Shown piece after piece: positions 24,201 to 39,200 of a DNA stretch of 64,000 bases (its first letter is position 1; each line of letters starts with the position of its first letter). Origin of the DNA: Parus major. Taxonomy: Eukaryota > Chordata > Aves > Passeriformes > Paridae. The stretch spans positions 88,857,194-88,921,193 of the forward strand of contig NC_031770.1 of assembly GCF_001522545.3 (NCBI RefSeq), written 5' to 3'. Below the pieces are notes generated by a model. It had not been told where the DNA came from. It searched no databases and worked only from the letters and a program-made list of their open reading frames with translations. Both the position numbers and the translations under genes were made by a program.

Positions 24201-27200
24201 AATACCTTCAGTATAGGATTAATGTTTTTGTATGTGTTTTTATTCACTTCACTATGCAGTGCTGTTTGTATTTAATGTAGAACAGCTTTTCAAGTCAACT
24301 AAGTATGTGCCTACTGTGAAAAAGGCAACAGGATCTGGTATTTCTATGATGTATTGCAGTCTGTGTGCTCACTGGATGTTTTGCTTGCCAAGTTGTTGTT
24401 TGCACTGCTCTAATTTGTGAAAATATAGAGTTCAGTAGTATCTGTTTTAAGTTCACAGGGAAAAGATTTTAATAATATGTGATGTAAATGCTCAATTGAA
24501 TTGATCTAAAGGAGCTTTTTCAACAGCTTTGTTCCTCTAAGTTGTTTAGTTTTTTTTTAATAACAGTGAAATTATCTAGGGCTGAGTAAGATCGATGTTA
24601 CTTCAGTGACCAAAAATGCAAGTGTACTTCAGAGTGCATTTGTCTAAATTCATATTGCTGTAGTTGGAGATCTGGATCTTCTCTTTTGTGACCATGCTTG
24701 TCTAGTGCAGCTGGGGATGCAGCTGGCATATCTGTGACATCTGCTGCAGCAGGGACATATGACACAGGACCTGTGAGAGACCTAAAACCTTCCAGGCAGC
24801 AGCTGTTAATGAGGTGGATCCAGGGTAAAGCCAGTGGAGTCTGGAGAGTAATTCAGCTCAGAAAAGGCAAACTCATAGGGATCAGTTTAGCTGTGCACAT
24901 AAAAGCCCCTGGTACATTTGAAATTCATTAGTGTCCAAAACATCCTCAGGGAGCTGAAAAATGTAAGTCCTATGTAAAGCCAGTGCTTTTCTGCAGTGGG
25001 ACTAAACAAGATACCATTGGGCATCTCAAATACAACCAAATGTCTGTGTGTGGTCAGTGGTATTCGACTCCTGATGTCTGGTCAGCTGAATCAGTCCTTC
25101 ATCAATTTTCCAGACTAGACTTCTGTTATCTGTGATATGAGCTTGGTTACCTCCAGGAATTTATTTCAAATTAATCTTCTCTTATTTTACATATATATGT
25201 GTATATATACATATATACATATACATACATACATACATACATACACACATATATATATATGCACACATACACTCACACACACAGATATCATTGCTAAGTT
25301 GGAGGAGAATTTCTTTCTCTAGTACTTCAGAATGTATGAAAAAAGATACTAGATTTTTTTCTTTTCTGGTATTTGATAACATGGAAGGTAATAGTCACAG
25401 TTAACATTAACATAAAATTTTAACTGTCACTGGTGGTAATTTAGAGTGAAGCATTGTGTTGCTGAAGCATGAATTTGGAGAGTACTTTCATATGTTTTAT
25501 GCTTGTAAGCAATATACAGAGAATTCAGTACATTGTGTGAATGTGTGTACATTTAAACTGAAAGACATTTTCTGGACTATTTTCCTTATTATTGTGGTAC
25601 CAAAAATATGATGTGTTCATTATGTTTTATTAATTTTATAATATAATGGTTAATAGAAACCATATTTTTCATTCAAACATTTTGTTAGCCTGACTTCAAC
25701 ATCTGCTTGCTATAAAACATTGCTTCATTCTGGGTCTGTAATCAAATTCAGAACAGTAACAAACAGGCTGTCTTTGAAGGAAATTTCTATTTGGTCCTTT
25801 CCTTGTTTTTTACAATATTCATTTTGGGAAACAATGTGGAAAAAACATGGCTTGAAACCCACATGCTACCCATTGTTACTTCAAGTCCAGCTTTTATAAT
25901 TTTAAGTTAATTAGTGCCAGATTATTTTATATGTGTGTGTCTTTATAGCTATCTACATTATATCTGTATCTCTGCCTTTTTTAATGTGCTTTTATTTATG
26001 AATAGAATCCTTTAGTACTATATTAGATATATAAATAGTAGATATTATTTAATGTCATGCATACTTTGATAAATATTTGATCATTTGTGGTACTGTTGTA
26101 TTCTGAAGTACTATGAAATATTTTTTCATACTATTATTTATACTAACAATTAAACAGTAACAGTCTGTTATTGTTTTATGCATATTTTTCTACTAGAAAT
26201 TGCTGTTCTGAGTGAAAAGAAAATTTTCTCTCATCTCTTTGCAAACTGATAGCTGTCAGACACAACATGAGGGAGTATTGGATTGATGATACTTCTTGCT
26301 GTGCCTTAAACTGTTGAGACATGTTTGGTGAAGTCTCAATGTGTATTGGTTTGAAATTTTACTTAGATTAAAAATACTATTTACTATTTTAAATAATAAT
26401 TTTTATTATGCAAATAGGCTTGTTTTCTTAAGACTTTTTTTATTTTCAAGGGAGAAGTTGGGCAGCCTGGATCTCCAGGCCTAGAAGGACATCGAGGAGA
26501 GCCTGTAAGTGATTAAGTTGCTGACATATCCTTATGTACTGGTTTGTTAGTTTTGTTGGGTTTTGTCTTTTTCTGTTTGTTTTTATTTTGTTTTGTTTTG
26601 TTTATAGCTATTGTACTTCATGTTTAATTGATATAGATTTGAATTGGTTGATATGTACATTTTTAAAAAGTGCTGGTTTATTTTCTGCTGTTCATCTTTA
26701 AATTTTATTAAATTAAAATAAATAAACATGCCCTTGAAGTCAAAGATACCTTAAAAGAGAAGATTCTTCACCATATCACTGCTCTATATTCTGAAATATA
26801 TATGTATATGGTATAAAATTGTCTTGTTATTGACTTCTATCCTGTTGATGTTGTGGTATAGTTAGATATTAATGATTACTTGAAATGAGATTCTGGATGG
26901 GTTTGACTCTCATTTCTGCTACATGGTGCATCTTCTATTAGATACTTGTTAATCACACATTTAAAGTCTATTTTTTCACTATGTACCACTGCCTTTCCTT
27001 TGCCCAGTTTTACTGGCCTTTTACTTCCTTGCATCTTCTTACACCCTATTATCTGCATCCCTGTTCTTCTTGCCTGGCTGGGGAACAGGCTGCTTTGTTT
27101 TCGCTTTGCTTGTTTCCAAAGACATTGTTCCTTTACCGGTATTTGGGGAGCTCATTTTACCTCCTCTTAATATCTAATAGCTGGGCTTTGTCCTCCTTGT

Positions 27201-30200
27201 TTCCTCATTTGGCTCTTCCAGGCCAGCAGACTGCTTGAAGCAGATGAGCCAAGATAGCAGCTTTGAGTGCTGAGAGGCAGCCAGCTGTCTTCAAACCATC
27301 AGCAATTCTTCTGCAGGCCAAGAGCAGTAAACAGTGCTCAGTTGGTGGAGCACTGGCTTACAGATGAATTAAATTCTGAATTACATTTTGAATTGTAGGA
27401 GAAAGAGATATAGCTTTATGCAGTCAGAAATTTTGTGGTATTGAGTGTAACGAGAGGCGGTCTGATTTACATGATAGTGAAATCTGATAGAAAGTTTTGA
27501 TAATGAGAAGTTGGAAGTAACAATTCCAGCTGAAAAATTCTGAAGGTTTTTAATTTAAATTTTTAATATATTTATCAAAACCTCCTAAAACATTTTGAGT
27601 AGACTACAAAACACTGAGAAATCATGCCCAAGAGACTATCTTCCCACTTGTCTGGCTTAAGTGAGAAACATACATAATTCCTTCCTTGGCTTTATTTTTT
27701 CCTCTTTGTCTGCCCCAAATAACTGTGAAGTGTTTTAGTATTTTACAGTCTTCTGCAGTTTTCATATGTAAGAAAGACTGAAAGTGAATGGTAGTAAAAT
27801 ATCACAAAATACAACAAAAGGGATTTTGGTGTAGTTGGGAAGTTGGTACACCATAACAAATGTGTTGAGATAAAAATTAGTTCTATTTTTGTCCCAAGCC
27901 TTGATTTGTCTCTTTTCATTTTACAAAAGAAATGTTAGTTGGTCATTGTGATTTTTTAAAAAATTAATCTAAGAAATGGAAGGGAAAGGGCATTTCTGAC
28001 CTAGAGAAATGGAAATATTTAATACTTTAACAGTTCTCTTTCTAGTGGGATGGCATTTGTTAAGCATGAACTGCATCTACTAATGAAATATATTTTTCTT
28101 TAAAGTTAATATAAATGCTTCACAATATAACATTTTAGACAGTAAACTCATCACTAAAGTCACATTATTTTGCTTTAAAGAGAAACGAAGCGGTAGATTT
28201 AAGACATTAAAAGTACTAAGAAGTCTTTTAAAATCACTGTAAAATACTATAGAGGGAGACTTCCAAAATACAAACAGCTACAAAAGATTTAAACTATCTT
28301 AATGGAGAAATCTAAATGGCATTGTATGCTTCATTTATAATCAGTGGGGGTTCTGAAGAATAGAAAATCCACATGCTGACCATGAAATTGCCTCAAGGTC
28401 ATCATTAGGGAATGTAAGACACTGAGTTATCCCTGCTTATCTGCCTCTATTGCTCATGTTGCACCTTCCTGCATGAGCAAACACAGTGCTCCCATCTATT
28501 TAGGGCCTGGAGGAGCAGCAAAGAGCAGAGTAGTTCAGTGCCAAAATGTTGTGGTGTGTGTTTGGATTGAGGGAAATTAAAGCTATTCTCAGCTGTGAGA
28601 TATATGGGTTCCACTATTCAAGTAGAGGATAATTGGTTTTCACCTGTTGGAAAGTGAGCTGGATTTTGGGTGCTGTGAGTGATGTACACTTAGTGCTTGT
28701 GTTGTTTCTGTTGTTCCCCCAATGTGTATTTGAAATGTAATGTGTAAGTACCTCCTCTTGGCTCCCCTTCTGTGGAATTCAGTGTAAACTTCTCTGGTGG
28801 GATACCCTTATAGTTAGGGCACTGGTGTGGAAGAGAGGGATTGTACTGTGCCATCCCTGGGACAGCCAAATAGGCTGCCTAAGCACAAGACAAGCTTTGG
28901 TTATACAGTTGAATCTGGATGACTTTATATCATTAACTAGCCACATGCAGCTGTGGCCCTGGGACAGCTCAGCAGGTTGTGTGGATACACCACCCACACA
29001 AACATACATGCAGACAGTCTATTTCTTTCATTCAGCCACATTAGTGTTAGACGTGGCTTCATTTGTTAAGTTGATGAATTAAAAAGTAGTCATCTTATGA
29101 TCCTTCTTGCTTTAGCAAATGAAAGCAACACGGTCATTAAATGAATGCATCTTGAGACAACATCTAAGGAGCAACTGTCTTGAATGGAGAGCACAGGTGA
29201 ACTGAACTCCTGTTGCCTCCAGCCTTTGAGATGTGTGGTAATTTTTTGGACAGAATATTTTCTGGAATATTATTACTCTTACTAATCCCCAAAGGTACAA
29301 ACAGAAAAAGTAGGTTGTAAAGATAAGTAAATCATTTCAAGAAATGTGCTTGATTTTCCTCAGTAATACTATTTGGAACTTCAATTAACCAGACTATCCC
29401 AGTTCTAGCCACTCTGTAGAATAACATGACAGTATGGACAGAATAATTTAGATAGGATTTGGTAAAGGTAGTAATCAAGCTCATTTTCCTGATGACAAGA
29501 ACAGGCAATGCTGTCACTTAAGTAGCTCAATGGCTAGTCATCTATCATACTGATGACAGGCTGTTTTTATAAATACATATTTTTTGAGGGACCAAATTTA
29601 TTCTATAGAATAAATTTGTTCTATAGAATAAATCAAGATTTATTTGAGCTTAATTTCAGCCTGACTGTCCTTTTTAACATAGGTAGAATTTTTCAGAATT
29701 GGGTTTCAGTGGAAGCTCCTTGTGTTTGCAATTATGCAGATGGGAACTCTGAAGTGAGTGCTTGTGGGTAAAGCTGGCAGGACATTTATAGCACTCTCCT
29801 AGGCCTAGCATATGCTGCCCTGCCACAAGTAATATGTCTGAGCATTTGCAACTGCTCATGTTTACTCTCCAGAAATCATATTTTTCAGAAATACATCTGC
29901 AAACACTTAAAATGGTAGAGTTTTGTCTCAATATTTAGGTCACATTTCAAGACCTCAGATGTGTCCTCATTTGTGCCAGCGATAGCAGCATAACATGACT
30001 TTCAGCTTCTGACCTGACTCCCACTGTTATACCTATACTCCTGGTTTGTCTGTTCTTCCATAACTGCATCAGGAATGCCAGATTTAGATCAATGCATTCT
30101 TTGATAAAAATGTGTGCTTTATGCTAGCAATGGTAGAAGAATACTTTTTGAAATATGTTCAAGATAGACTACAATGTACAACAAAAGTTATAGTCTTCAT

Positions 30201-33200
30201 AATTCAGAAATCCTGGAAGCAAACTGGTATAGCCAGATATCCTGTATGTTTGGAAAGCAAATACAAAGTTAATGGAATTCAATTGCATCTAATAACTATG
30301 CTGAGATTGATGGAAGCAGGAAAAAAGGAAGGAACAATCCTGACTTAGTAATCTAGTAGTATGCAGACAAAGTCTGGGTGGTTTTTGTTACTATTATTTT
30401 CCTCTCTGTCATGCAATGTCTTGATAGATGCTCCTGATGTTATGTTGGTTAGTACCAATTTTAGGTACTAAGATGCCATTTACTCAACATTTGTATTATG
30501 TATTTGCATTTACATACTGAGTTATGAAGTACTTAGGATAAAAGCAAACTTAAAACCTTTATTGTATATCTGAACAGTAAGTTGTGAAAAAGTTCCTTTC
30601 TGAAAGTGTTACTTTATTTTTTATCTACCTGATTATTGTATTTCTGCTTTTAATCTCTTCATAGATTAAAGAATAACGATCCTGTTGTATTTCCAGTGCT
30701 GAAAAGATCATATATTGTGTGAATTTATTACTTGTGGAAATATTCCATAGAGCACTAATTACTCCTTCAGATTTTATATCACCTTAAATTAGGCCCTGTT
30801 ATAAAATAGCACTCTCCTTGTAACTAGTCTATAAAGAAGAAATTATTCTCTAACAGTTTTTAAGAGAAAATTGATCAGGAGACTCAACAAAGTGGTTGGT
30901 GTGAGTCTGTCAAAATTTTTATTTTCTGATCCGATATTCATGCTTTTCTACTAGTCTGAGATGCCTTGATAGTAGGACCTGAGCTCTCATGGCCTGCTTT
31001 TCAAAGGTGTCAGCATTACAGTCATAAGAGATGTAAAGACTAGCATTTTCTCTGCAGATGATGTCTTGTGGGTCTCAAAAGAATACCTGTGTCTTTTTGA
31101 AAATTCTGACTTTTACCTGTAAATAAAAAAATAAGTTGTTATTTGGGTGGGATGATTTTTTAATGCATAAACAGGTGATAGTGATGATTTTTGTAGGCAT
31201 ATGCCATGCATAATTTTTTCTTTACAAATAGGTTTGGTTAGTTGAATGCACTTTTTGGTATTGTTTTTTTAATTCCTTCTTCTAATATCTAAATTGTTGA
31301 AGTAGACAGGGCAGAATCTTGCTGATGACTTTCTGAGTGCTCAAGCTATGTAACAGATGTTGTTGGTTTTGTTCTCACTTGAGAAAGCAGGGAGATGACA
31401 GCTTTGACCACACAATACTCTTAGCAATCATTTGGTAATTACATGGTGCTGTAAGTTCAAACATGTTTTTTAGCCTGAATGCAGGTTTTTCTGTCAAGTA
31501 TAACTTCTAGCTAGGTTGAAGACTTTATCTTCAACCTAGGTTATCTACATTCTGACAAGTTATTTTAACTAAATTCATTCCATATTATAATTACAGAAGA
31601 AGATAGATATGAGAACAGTGGTGTAATGAAGGAGGTAATTAAAAGACTTCTAGAACTTCAGGCAGGCTAATCTGCATTACTTTATTATTCCCAGTTGACA
31701 AAAATACTACAAGACATTACAGTATAGCTGCTGGTCCAAAGCGTATTGAAGTCAATGGAAAGATTCTCATTGAATTCAGCCTGGACTGGGGCCACAAAAA
31801 ATGCTGTAATAAACTTGGACCCACTAACCAAAAGCAGCTTGGAAAATAATGCCTGCTTTTCTAAGTTGTAAAGCTAACAGTTCTCTCCCAACTAATTCAC
31901 ACTTTCTGCCTGTTCCTCATGATTTCTAATTTTAAAATTTATTTCCTCCCACAGTGGAACTACATTAATATAATGATTTTCTATAATTATAATATCTTTT
32001 TTGGTCTCTGTTTTGCCTACAGAGACTTGGGAAAGTATTTTTTATTATTTTTTTCAGGTAATGACATTTTAAATTTTATAATTTTGGAAAATCATGTAGA
32101 GAAGAGGTGGCATGCCCTGCTAACATATCTTTAAGACTGTTTTATAAAGACAATGTTAACAAAGGGAAATTCTTAAAAGTTGTAGGGAACTATAAAAGGA
32201 GCTCTAAACCCATTGTGGACATGAATGGCATATGCTATAAATAGTAGTAAATGGTACTCAGAGTACTGTTTTCTGCTTGTATGCTGTAGTGACCTCTTTA
32301 TGGCACCCTGGCACTTTTTTCATTAATTGCTTTGCTGATACAAGTTAGATGCCAGCATTCCTCCCCTATTGCTGCTGTTTTGTGAACACAGAGATAGGAA
32401 TACCTCTATCTATGTGTTTTAACAGTTTAAAATATTTCTACAGGCTTGGAAAGCTGTGTTCTAATAAACAGGTGTTTAGAATTTGTTAAAATCTCTTTTA
32501 ATAACTTGTTAATATTTTTTTAACTGAAAAAGAGTATTAAAACAGTATGATTCTGAAAGAATAGTCCTGCATTGAGCACTTGAAGATGCAGCTTTGTTAA
32601 AGAGTGCAATAACTGACTTCTAAGAACAAAATTAGTGGTAGTGATGATTTATTTGTATTCCGTGACTGATTCCAATGAGATAGACCTGTTTATACACAAA
32701 ACCAGAGGCTCTTCTGAAGAGTCTGAATTCTTCTATGCATTAAAATAATTTGGGGTATTTTTGAGATTTTCATATAGCGACTTTGAGCTCAGTATTATTC
32801 ATCTTGGTTATCTGTACTAGAAAGTGAGCTTTAATTGCAAGATGAAGTGCTTTGGCACAAACTTATTCTGTCTAGAGCAAGACACATGTTGTTCCACCTG
32901 TGTTTTTCCCCCTGAGGGAATGACAATATGTAGCTTGAACCTTTAGCTGTCATGTTTTCAGCTTGGCTTAGAGGGAGTCTAGGGATCTGGTTTGAAACTA
33001 AGAGTGAATCAATTTGGTGGTAAGGATGTATTCATTACACATCCAATATACTCTTTCATGGAAATATTCCCCAAAAATACATATAAATATTTGCCTGTTA
33101 TAATGCTTGTGCATTTAGGACATTGCAGAGACTGCAGTATGCGCGTGCTTACAGACATCACTACCTTTTTTCTCAGTACCAGAAAGTATGTTTTCTTGGT

Positions 33201-36200
33201 AATAATATTGCAGTGGGTTTTTCTGTAGAAATTGGGGTTTTTTGGCATTTTAACATTATAGCTATGCAATATGGCAATGTGTTTTTAAGTGGGAAAACAT
33301 CAGTTTACTACAACTGATTATTATTCAAAAACATTTCTGATGAGCTGTTTTTGTTACTTTGAGCAAATGATGTACTGATACATTTTAAGTATTTCACTTA
33401 ACATACTAATTCTTGGACTGAAAAAAAAGGCATTCTAAAAAATCAGTGGACTTGATCAAATGTAGATTTTTGAGAAGCTGAATGGACAAATCCACACAAC
33501 TGTAAATTGATCTTGTGTTTTTTATCAGAAGTGTCTTTATTCTCAAATATAAGTTAAAAGTGGGGTAGTTGAATTGGCTTAAAGAATTAAAGAAATATAA
33601 TGTGTGTATACTTGTAACTAGTTAGTTCAACCTTCTGAAAATAACTAGTAAAGATCTTGAAAGTTAAATGGTACAACGGAATAAAATAAGTATACCTGAA
33701 GTGCTCAACACTCACTTTCTTTGACATGTGATATTTAAAGAAGGACTCATTTGCATTCTTTTGGATCCACCTGGTGTCAATAGTAATATTTTGGTCATTC
33801 CTGAATGTGTGTGTGTGTTGGTTTGAAAAGACAAGTGTCTGCTAAGGAGGGCAGGAACCTCCCTTAAAATGGAAAAATGTAAATCTTCCCCCCCTCCAAG
33901 TTATTATAATTTTGAAATCAAGGAGTTCTCAGGCAAAGATATGGGAATAGGAATAACAGTTCTGTACTAGGAAAATTAAAATAAAAGTGCAGTAGTTAAA
34001 AAAAAAAAATACCACTGACAAGAGTCGGAATACAACCTTACAACCTGACTCCCTGTTGGTCAGGGTGTTGGTAGCAGTTTGATTAAATGGTGTCTGCAGT
34101 CCTGGAGTGACAGATGTGGTTCTGTTGAAGCAATGATCCTGTAGAACGGTGTTGTTTTCCTCTGAAGGTCCAGTGCTGGAGCAGATGGGTCTGGTCTTCC
34201 TCTGGGAATCCAGTGGATGAAAACTGACTGTAGTGTTCCAAATCTCAGATTGTATCCAGGTAGGAATGCTTGGCTCCTCCCCCTGGGTGGAGCATCTCCC
34301 AATGGGATGATGGAATTTTATCAGTCATACAGTGAGACTCAGTGGCCCATTAACAGAAATTATCCCCCTGGAGGGAGGATGGGTCATGGAGGAGATAAAG
34401 AACACTGCCCCAGCGTGGTTTTAACAGCTAGTAATAGAATACATACTTTTGGTTACATCTTGCAATGCAACCCAAGACAGTGTGCTAAGAAAGGCTTTTC
34501 TGAAAGAGGTAAGGCTTGAACAGAATGTTTGGACTGGTATATGTTGTATATTGGGTTGTATAACTGACCTGTTAGTGCCAGGAAAATAGATGCTTATACT
34601 TCCAGTAATCATTGTTTCACATGTGCTGATTAATCTTTAAAGAACAACATCTTTTAATCTTGCAATTTTCTTCTTAATATTTTATGACTTAGGTAAATAT
34701 CTGCTGGTATTTCCAGTGACTCTGAAGACCAAAGAGAAACTTCCCCCACCTAATTGCTATACTTAGAAACCAAACATAGAGAGTATGAATGAAGAAGACT
34801 CTCAGTTAGATTGTAGCAGACATAAATATTTATAATTTCAAATGCTTTTGTTTGCACATTGCTGTTCTGTTCTATGCTTCGCAACATGTTTATGGTTACT
34901 TAACCACAAATAGAAAGAGATTTACCAAAAGGATGTTTGACTTTCCTTCCTCTGATGTAACTTCAACAAAGTAGTAACAGTGTAGTCAGCTTTCTAGCTA
35001 GTCATCTTTCTTCCACATAGGAGAAACCAGAGAAAAAAATTGTACCTGACTCCTCAGAAGGTCTGAGTTACAGCCTTCTTGAGAACTGTGGTCAAGATGG
35101 TGGTGCAATGCACTCTAGCTGTATCTAGCTCTAAGTGCTGTATCTGGCATCAAATCTACAGTCTGCATTCTGAGAATTACCCAGAATGGTTTTCATTTCA
35201 CCTCATATAGTCAAGTATGAGGCTATATTTAGTTAGTTATTAGATTTTTTTTTTCTACAGTGAAACTGATATCTGCATTCAATTCATCATTAAATAAATG
35301 TCTCAAATAAGAGTAATTTTTGTTTCAACTGTCTTAAACAGTTTAAATATATTGATTAATTAAAGTTATTTTAATTGAAGCCCTGCAGAAAATACACAAG
35401 AGAAGAAAAAACAAGTTGTTGTTAGTTTTGTGTTCAAGTGGTGGTTGGGCTGTCAAAGTAATTAGTTACTTGTGTTTCTTCTGTGTGACCTTCTTGATCA
35501 ATAGCACAGAATTATTCCTCTCCACAAAGAGCTTTAAATGTGAAATTGAGAAGATGATACTCAAGTCTCAGACACTCAAGTAAATATAATGCTAGAAAAT
35601 TTGGGGAAATTTGGCACGATAAGTTTCATTTTTTTAATCCTTCCATGCTAAAATTACTGTGAATTAAAGCTATGGAAAGTCTTGTAAGAATGCAATCTGG
35701 CTTCTGATCTATAACAAAGCAAAATAAAATGTCATGATCTTTAATCAGAATGAATTTAAGTCTTCCTACTAATATTATTAAACCATTTAAAGAATCAACC
35801 TTTGCCTCTTATTGTGCAAAAATAATTTTTACTCTAGTATTTTGTTTTAGTAATTGAATTTAGCCGTAATGATTGCTGAGGGAGTCAAGGTGTGATTTTC
35901 TTTGTGCTCTGGAAGGGTTTGGTCCCAGCCTTTGTTCCAGTTTTTCTTAGCTCTTTCTTTAAAGAGGTAACAACTGCCAAACAGGCTTGGACTAAAGGAA
36001 TCACAGATTTTTTCTCTTTAAATGGATAGGACTATATAGATTTATTTATTTATTTATTTTTCACCTGTTATTTACTGCCAGATTCTCTCTGTCAGAGCTT
36101 TGGGACTTTCTTAGCCAAAAATGCAGACTGGCCCATCCCATAATAACCAGCAATGGACCAATTCTTTAGGAATTTTGCAGTCCCTTTTGGAAGACAGTTT

Positions 36201-39200
36201 TACTGTTTTCTTTTGCTGCATCCTCTGACCAATTTTACAGAATCCACCATATTTTTTTTAAAAAAACAAAAAACATGATTTGTTGTCAAACTTGCTCACT
36301 GCTAATTTAACTGAGTTGTTCCTTACTATGAGAAAGAGATGTGGCTGAACCTGTCTGCATGAGTGTGACCTGTGAGGACAGAGCTCAGGTTATGTTGGGT
36401 GTAAGGAGCAGAGCAGCAATCAGTGCCCTTCTGGGAGGCTCTGCTGGCCTCAGCCTGCTCTTGTAAGTGCAAGGTGCTCAAGCGCCGTGACCCTCGTAAG
36501 TTTTTCTCCGTAATTCAAGTGGTAGAAAAATTTTAAAGCATTTTGAAGGCTTGTAACTGCTTGATTATCAGTGTGTTTAAGTGTCAGTTTGTCAGCGTTT
36601 AGAAGTCTGTAAGATTTCTGACAGTTTGGATGTTGGTTTTCACAGTCTCTAAGGCTAGCACGATAGGCAGAGGGAAGGTAGTGTCACCTACAGGGCTGGG
36701 AGTTCAGTTTAGTCTGCCCACCTTTGGATCAATGAAGATTTGGCAAGTCTGATGCTCATATTCTTTTTAGGGTTCTTTACAAGAAACAAGAGTAACACCA
36801 GTTTCAGCCTGTGACAAGATGTACACAGTTTTAATTTTCTATTAGTATTTCCAGCTTACAGATGATAGTTTTCCAAGGTTCGTGCTGTTGGCAGTGCAAA
36901 AGGGGTCACTTTGTTCCACATTTAACATGTGTGTTTTATTGCTATAACTGATTTGCCAAAAAAGTGTTTGAAAACTGCGGTCTTACAACTGCAAAGATCT
37001 TGGTAATATTTTTTCCTTTCCTGAACTTAATTTAAAGCTGCTATGCTAGTCTGGTGGGTAGTCATTGTGTCTGTGGGAATGCTTCTTTGTATGTAGCCTT
37101 TTTCTTTCATCAATTGTAACTACTTAGTAGTAGCCTATTCTGTTTCATTGAGTTTCTTTTCCAGTTTTATACATTAGCCAAATTTGGTTTGTCTCTTTCA
37201 TTCTATTAGGATTATTAAGGATTTTCTATAATCCTTTAAAAAAAGTGTTCTGATTGTTGTACTTTCATCCAAAGTGCAATTACTTTGACTTTTACTTTTT
37301 TGCATGTCTCCAGTAAATTTCTCATGCATCATCAAGTGGGTTTTTTCAAGTAAGGATCAGTAATACATAAAGAGTTGTGTTTTCCAGGTGTTTAAAGGGA
37401 TCATGGGAACATGTGGATAGATAGATATCTTTAGTGCATCATGTTCTATTGCTGTAATTTATGTAAGACCCAGAATTTATGTCTTCCCAGAATCAGAACT
37501 GCAGATTTTTCAGAGTGGAAGGAACCATTTGATATGAAACTTAAATCAGACAACTCATGTATGCTAGAAAAACCATCTTTTTATCAGAAGAAAATAAGAT
37601 AATAAAGACAATTATACTAAAGTTCTTTACATCTTCCTGGGGAATTGACTGCAAAACAGTTTGCTCCTAACAGAAGAGCTTTTGGAAATACTCTATAATT
37701 TCACATCTTTCAGAGAAGAGATAAAATTTTATGAATATGGGTGTGTTACCTGTAGCTTAGAAATTCCTGCTTTCCATAATAGAGTGTCTTGTCTTACCAG
37801 GCACTGAAGAAATGGGGAATATTAAAGACAGTAGCAGAAAATAAAGAATATAAACGAGCTAATAGATACTCATTTTAAGACTAAAATAGGTTTAGTTTTG
37901 TTGTAGAGAAAGGTCTTCTGCGTGGTTTCTTCTGCTGTTTGCAAGAATAAAGTTAACCATAAGGGGGATGTAAATAATCCTGGTACTAGCTAGAAAAAGC
38001 AGAGAATATTTTGAGAGATGTAGCTTGTGTCTTAAGTAAAAATGCTAACATCTAGTTAAACTGTATATAAGGCCCCAGGGAATTTCCTTAATGGATTTTT
38101 TTTGTGGGGCTGCATGGAAGAAAGTCCATCTGTTTAAGATAATCCAAAACAAAAATAGACACCTCATGATTAATGAAAACTACAAGAAAATTTTTCCAGG
38201 GATTATGAAAACATTTTCCTCTTACAGTTAAATCCATTCTATTACGGTTAAATCCATTCTATCTGCCAGATATTATCAAAGAATGGAGGATTTATTTAAA
38301 TTGCTGAAACTGGAATAAAATATATACAGACTCTTATAACTGGCATAATTGAGGCTCATTATCACAACAGAAATAAATTATTGCTTTTGGGTGTTCCGAT
38401 GTCCCAGCTGTGCAGGCTGCAGCTGAGGAAGATTGCATCCAGGGATTTGGTTGAATACCAGTATGAGCTTCATTTTGCAATGATATTGAGACAGAAGTAG
38501 ACATCAAGGTGTGTGGGGTTTGGCTGCCTGGACATGGCCACCAAGAGCCATAGGAGTTGTATGAGGACAACTGCAGCATCTGGCATGCACAACACAAATT
38601 TTAGAGCAGAGCAGAGTGACATATTTTTCAAAGGGTAGATTTGCTATCCCACGGTACCATCAGTGACACTAGAGATTATTTCAATTATCTTCATGGCATT
38701 CAAGTGTCACTTTGGGTCCTGGGCTTACCATGAAAAGCCTCCCCAGGCCTAACCAGACCTTAGAAAGCTGACCTAGCCTTCTAGGTACACATAGGTGAGA
38801 GGGTAGAAAATAAATTATTAAACAAGCAACAGAGGCTGAATAAAGAATAAGGACAGCAGTCCTAACCCAGTCTCTAAAAATCTTGGTTAATTGCCAGATA
38901 GGTACACGATGAGTTTAGCTTTTTAAGCACAAACTCAGCAGTATGTGATAAAACTGCAGTTGAGAATTTTTGGAATAAGCATGATTTTAAACTGAGGAAT
39001 TAGATTTGCTAGTCTATCTTGCTGGCTGTACATTTCATAGTGATTATAACACTTGCTGATTAAGGCTAAAATAATGAATAATATTACAGGCTTTTATGGT
39101 CTAAGGGAAGACTTCCCATTTAAGGGAAAATTCAAATAAAGGAGGAGGGCACTGAATGAAGTGAAGGTAATTGTTGAAGTCAGATTGATGATCCTAAAAG

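Noticed and set aside
25137..25382. ORFs with His/Thr or Cys/Met/Tyr repeats
   Set aside because: Translations of the TA/CATA/CA microsatellite.
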